Assembly: GCF_003144115.1 (NCBI RefSeq)
Contig: NW_020311999.1
Location: 911,583 to 975,582 of the forward strand
DNA from: Tilletiopsis washingtonensis
Taxonomy: Eukaryota; Basidiomycota; Exobasidiomycetes; Entylomatales
Length of the DNA: 64,000 nucleotides
Reading direction: 5' to 3'
Below, in pieces: positions 61,903 through 64,000 of this stretch; position 1 is the first letter of the stretch; each line of letters starts with the position of its first letter. The notes beneath the pieces are model-generated. The model was not told where the DNA came from and did no database searches. It was given only the letters and a program-made list of their open reading frames with translations. A program made the position numbers and the translations under genes.

Positions 61903-64000
61903 TCAGTCGTCGTCGCCGTCGCCGTCACCTCCCGCTCCCGGGAAGCTGCCGGGCAGTTGGCGCGGCCGGCGGTGCACGTACACGCCCTCATACTCGTCCT
62001 CATCTTCGTCCTCCTCGTCCTCCTCAGCGGCGTCGCCTGCGTCGGTGCGCTGCTCGTCTGGCTCCTCACGCACGATCACAGCCGGTAGCGTCTCGTTCAG
62101 GCCGCCAGCACGGCGGCGCGCCGGCGCCACGCTCTCGACGCCTGAAATGGCCTCGCCGATCGCGGCGCCGGGCCCAGTGCCGCGCGGTCCCTCGTCCACG
62201 TTGCCCCAGATGCCCTCGGCGTCGTCGGCGGGCATCGTGCTGCTCGGGCCGGCGCGGTCGAGTGCGTCGCCGGCGGGTGTCGAGACCGTCGAGAGAGTGC
62301 TCTTGGAGCGGGCCAGCGGCGGCATGCGGCCACGCTTGAGCAGCGAGCTCTTGCGGCGCCGAAGGCTGAGCACGAGCACGTCGCTCTTCTTTGAGATGGC
62401 CGAGACGTTGAGGCGGACACCACTGCCGCCCGGCATGCCCTCGGCTGTGCCGGCGCGGGCGGCCGTAGCAATCTCCTCGGGGCTGGACGCGCCGAGCGAC
62501 TCTCGAGCCGCAGCCTCTTCTGCCGGGATGGGCAGCCACGGCTCAGGCAGCTTGCCCGTGAGTGCCGGGTGGCCGTAGCGTCGGCGACCAGTGTCGAGGG
62601 TGCCCGTGTAGTATCCCGCGGCCGGCGGCTCGCGGTAGTCGGTGTGCGTGTCGCGCTGAGCGACAAACAGCGTCTCGTCCTTGGCAGCATAGCGCCGGCG
62701 TGCAAGCGCGGTCTGATCGTCATCTGGCGCGTGGTTGTCGGCGCGGAGAGCGAGGAGCGGGTTGATGACCGTGCCGGTCGGCATGCCTGCCGCCTGCGAG
62801 TCCTGGCGTGCGACCTCGGTGATGCTGGACAGGTTGATGTGCTCCTCCAGGCCGCTGAACTGCTTGCTCATGTGGCGGCCGTACCAGACCGTCGTGATGA
62901 GGACGGGCAGGCAGAGGAATGAGAGGAAGAGCTGCTTGCGCACGGAGAAGAGGCCGATGTGGAACACCTGGAAGATGCCGAGCGCCCAAATGCAGCGGCG
63001 CGACGAGAGCGGCCATGCCTGGCCCTTGGACTCGTACGCCTTGTAGAAGACGAAGAGCAGCTTGTACTTGAACACGACATAGCCCAGGCCAAAGTAGAGT
63101 GCGCCGAAGATGGTGATGAGCGGCGAGACGATGCTGTACACCACCGACAGCGTGAAGACGATGAGCGCGGCCGGGTAGACACTGCCGGCGTACAGCTGCG
63201 GCGGCGCGTTGAGCTCGGCGTGCTCGCGTGGCGTGCGTGCAAAGAGGCGGCCCCAGGCGCGCATCAGGATGAGCGGCAGCTGCAGCAGCTGCAGCGGGAT
63301 GACGGCGAGCGACTGCAGGACCACGTAGGAGAGGCTGAAGTTGCGGGCACCGGGCAGCGACTGCGCGACCTTCTCGAGCACGCGCGCAGGGTTGTTGGCC
63401 AGGTCTGCAATGACACCCCAGAGCGTGCGCGTGATGAGGAAGATGAAGATGACCGAGATCAGCAGGAAGAGGTCTGTGGGACGTGATGTCAGCGCGGTGG
63501 CTGCGGAGGTCAAGTCAAGGCGCTACGCACGGTAGCGCTTGAGGACGCTGAGCTCGACCAGGCTCTTCGCGCGCAGGCCCTGGAGGTAGGCGGTCCACTC
63601 GAGGATGAGCGGCAGCAGGTTGTTGAAGGCGATCAAGACCACGGACGGCAGCGACGTGGACACGAGTGCCTCGAGGCGCTGGTTCTTCTCGATGATCGCC
63701 CACAGCCACGGAATGTAGCGCCGGATGGCTCCCGGGCTCAGGAACGAGGCGAGGAAGGTGAGCGGCGGAATGTAGAAGACGAAGAGCGTGAAGGTGAACG
63801 CCGAGACGAGCAGCTGGCGCAAGCGGCGCTCGAGCGGTGCCAGCGAGACGTTCGACCAGATGATGTCGCGCGGCTCAGGCGCCAGCGACGTCTTGCAGTA
63901 GCCGGGGATCGGATAGTGCACCGTCTGCGCTGCGATTTGCTGGGGCCGACGTGTCAGCGCGGGCAGAATACTGACGGAAACCGTCAAACTCACCGCACTG
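61903..64000 (-). CDS. CSC1/OSCA/TMEM63-type ion channel (DUF221), 5' end missing
   Basis: An integral membrane protein of the osmosensitive calcium-permeable channel family. The window holds the C-terminal half. One exon has the cytosolic/DUF221 entry SLAPEPRDIIWSNVSLAPLE and RRLRQLLVSAFTFTLFVFYI, then IVLIAF-like helices with LPLILEW. The next long exon has LISVIFIFLITRTLWGVIAD, then PLITIFGALYFGLGYVVFKY and QVFHIGLFSVRKQLFLSFLC. The C-terminal cytosolic tail (about 300 residues) is charged and disordered, ending GGDGDGDDD-stop. Introns are at about 63476-63530 and 63942-63993, and the exon at 63994-64000 runs off the window. Confidence 0.92.

Noticed and set aside
1-64000. Transposon, biosynthetic cluster or mobile defence system
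   Set aside because: No transposase, reverse transcriptase, integrase, terminal repeat, polyketide or peptide synthetase was seen; the genes are conserved housekeeping genes.

Overview
The window is GC-rich nuclear DNA from a fungus, most likely a basidiomycete and perhaps of the Ustilaginomycotina. The reasons are: intron-rich genes whose introns are mostly 50-60 nt with GTGAGT-like donors, CTGAC/CTCAC branch sites and CAG acceptors; strong C/G at third codon positions; frequent head-to-head gene pairs; intron-containing tRNA genes; and fungal-type genes such as ARG2, PTC6-like, CSC1 and UreF with a complex I assembly factor. The lineage is an inference from gene structure and was not tested by any search.

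Layout. 1-3.5 kb: 3' end of an aldo/keto reductase, ADE1 (SAICAR synthase) and DPH5 (diphthamide synthesis). 3.5-6 kb: gene-poor, with tRNA-Asp(GTC), tRNA-Pro(CGG) and an inverted duplicate of the tRNA-Asp 5' half. 6-12.7 kb: a large DHX29/DHX57-type DEAH helicase, head to head with the urease accessory gene ureF. 12.8-20.5 kb: ERF2-type palmitoyltransferase, EBP2 and ARG2 (N-acetylglutamate synthase). 20.5-25.5 kb: about 5 kb with no gene I can support, ending in a pyrimidine-rich leader before a Crz1-like C2H2 factor (25.5-27.5 kb). 27.8-37.8 kb: SPT5, a putative eIF4E-binding (4E-T/Eap1-like) protein and CLP1. 38.3-44.2 kb: nitronate monooxygenase, NDUFAF5-like methyltransferase, RPF1 and an unrecognised protein. 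44.3-53.2 kb: UTP7, RRS1, PRP17/CDC40 and ESF1. 53.3-64 kb: a PP2C phosphatase, a many-intron GH47 mannosidase, a BAP31/Yet-type ER protein and a CSC1/OSCA (DUF221) channel cut by the window end.

How the genes relate. This is an ordinary housekeeping region; I see no biosynthetic cluster, transposon or defence system. The one functional theme is ribosome production: EBP2, RPF1, UTP7, RRS1 and ESF1 all act in nucleolar pre-rRNA processing, and several of their promoters share a CACGTG site and/or an A-tract of the CAAAA type. A second loose theme is mRNA synthesis and use: SPT5 (elongation), CLP1 (3' processing), PRP17 (splicing), the 4E-T-like protein and the DHX29-like helicase (translation). 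The most unusual structures are the tRNA-Asp half-gene inverted repeat, a perfect 72-bp tandem duplication in the CLP1/nitronate monooxygenase promoter, micro-exons in PRP17 and the BAP31-like gene, and the long gene-free leader of the zinc-finger gene. All exon borders were read by eye.
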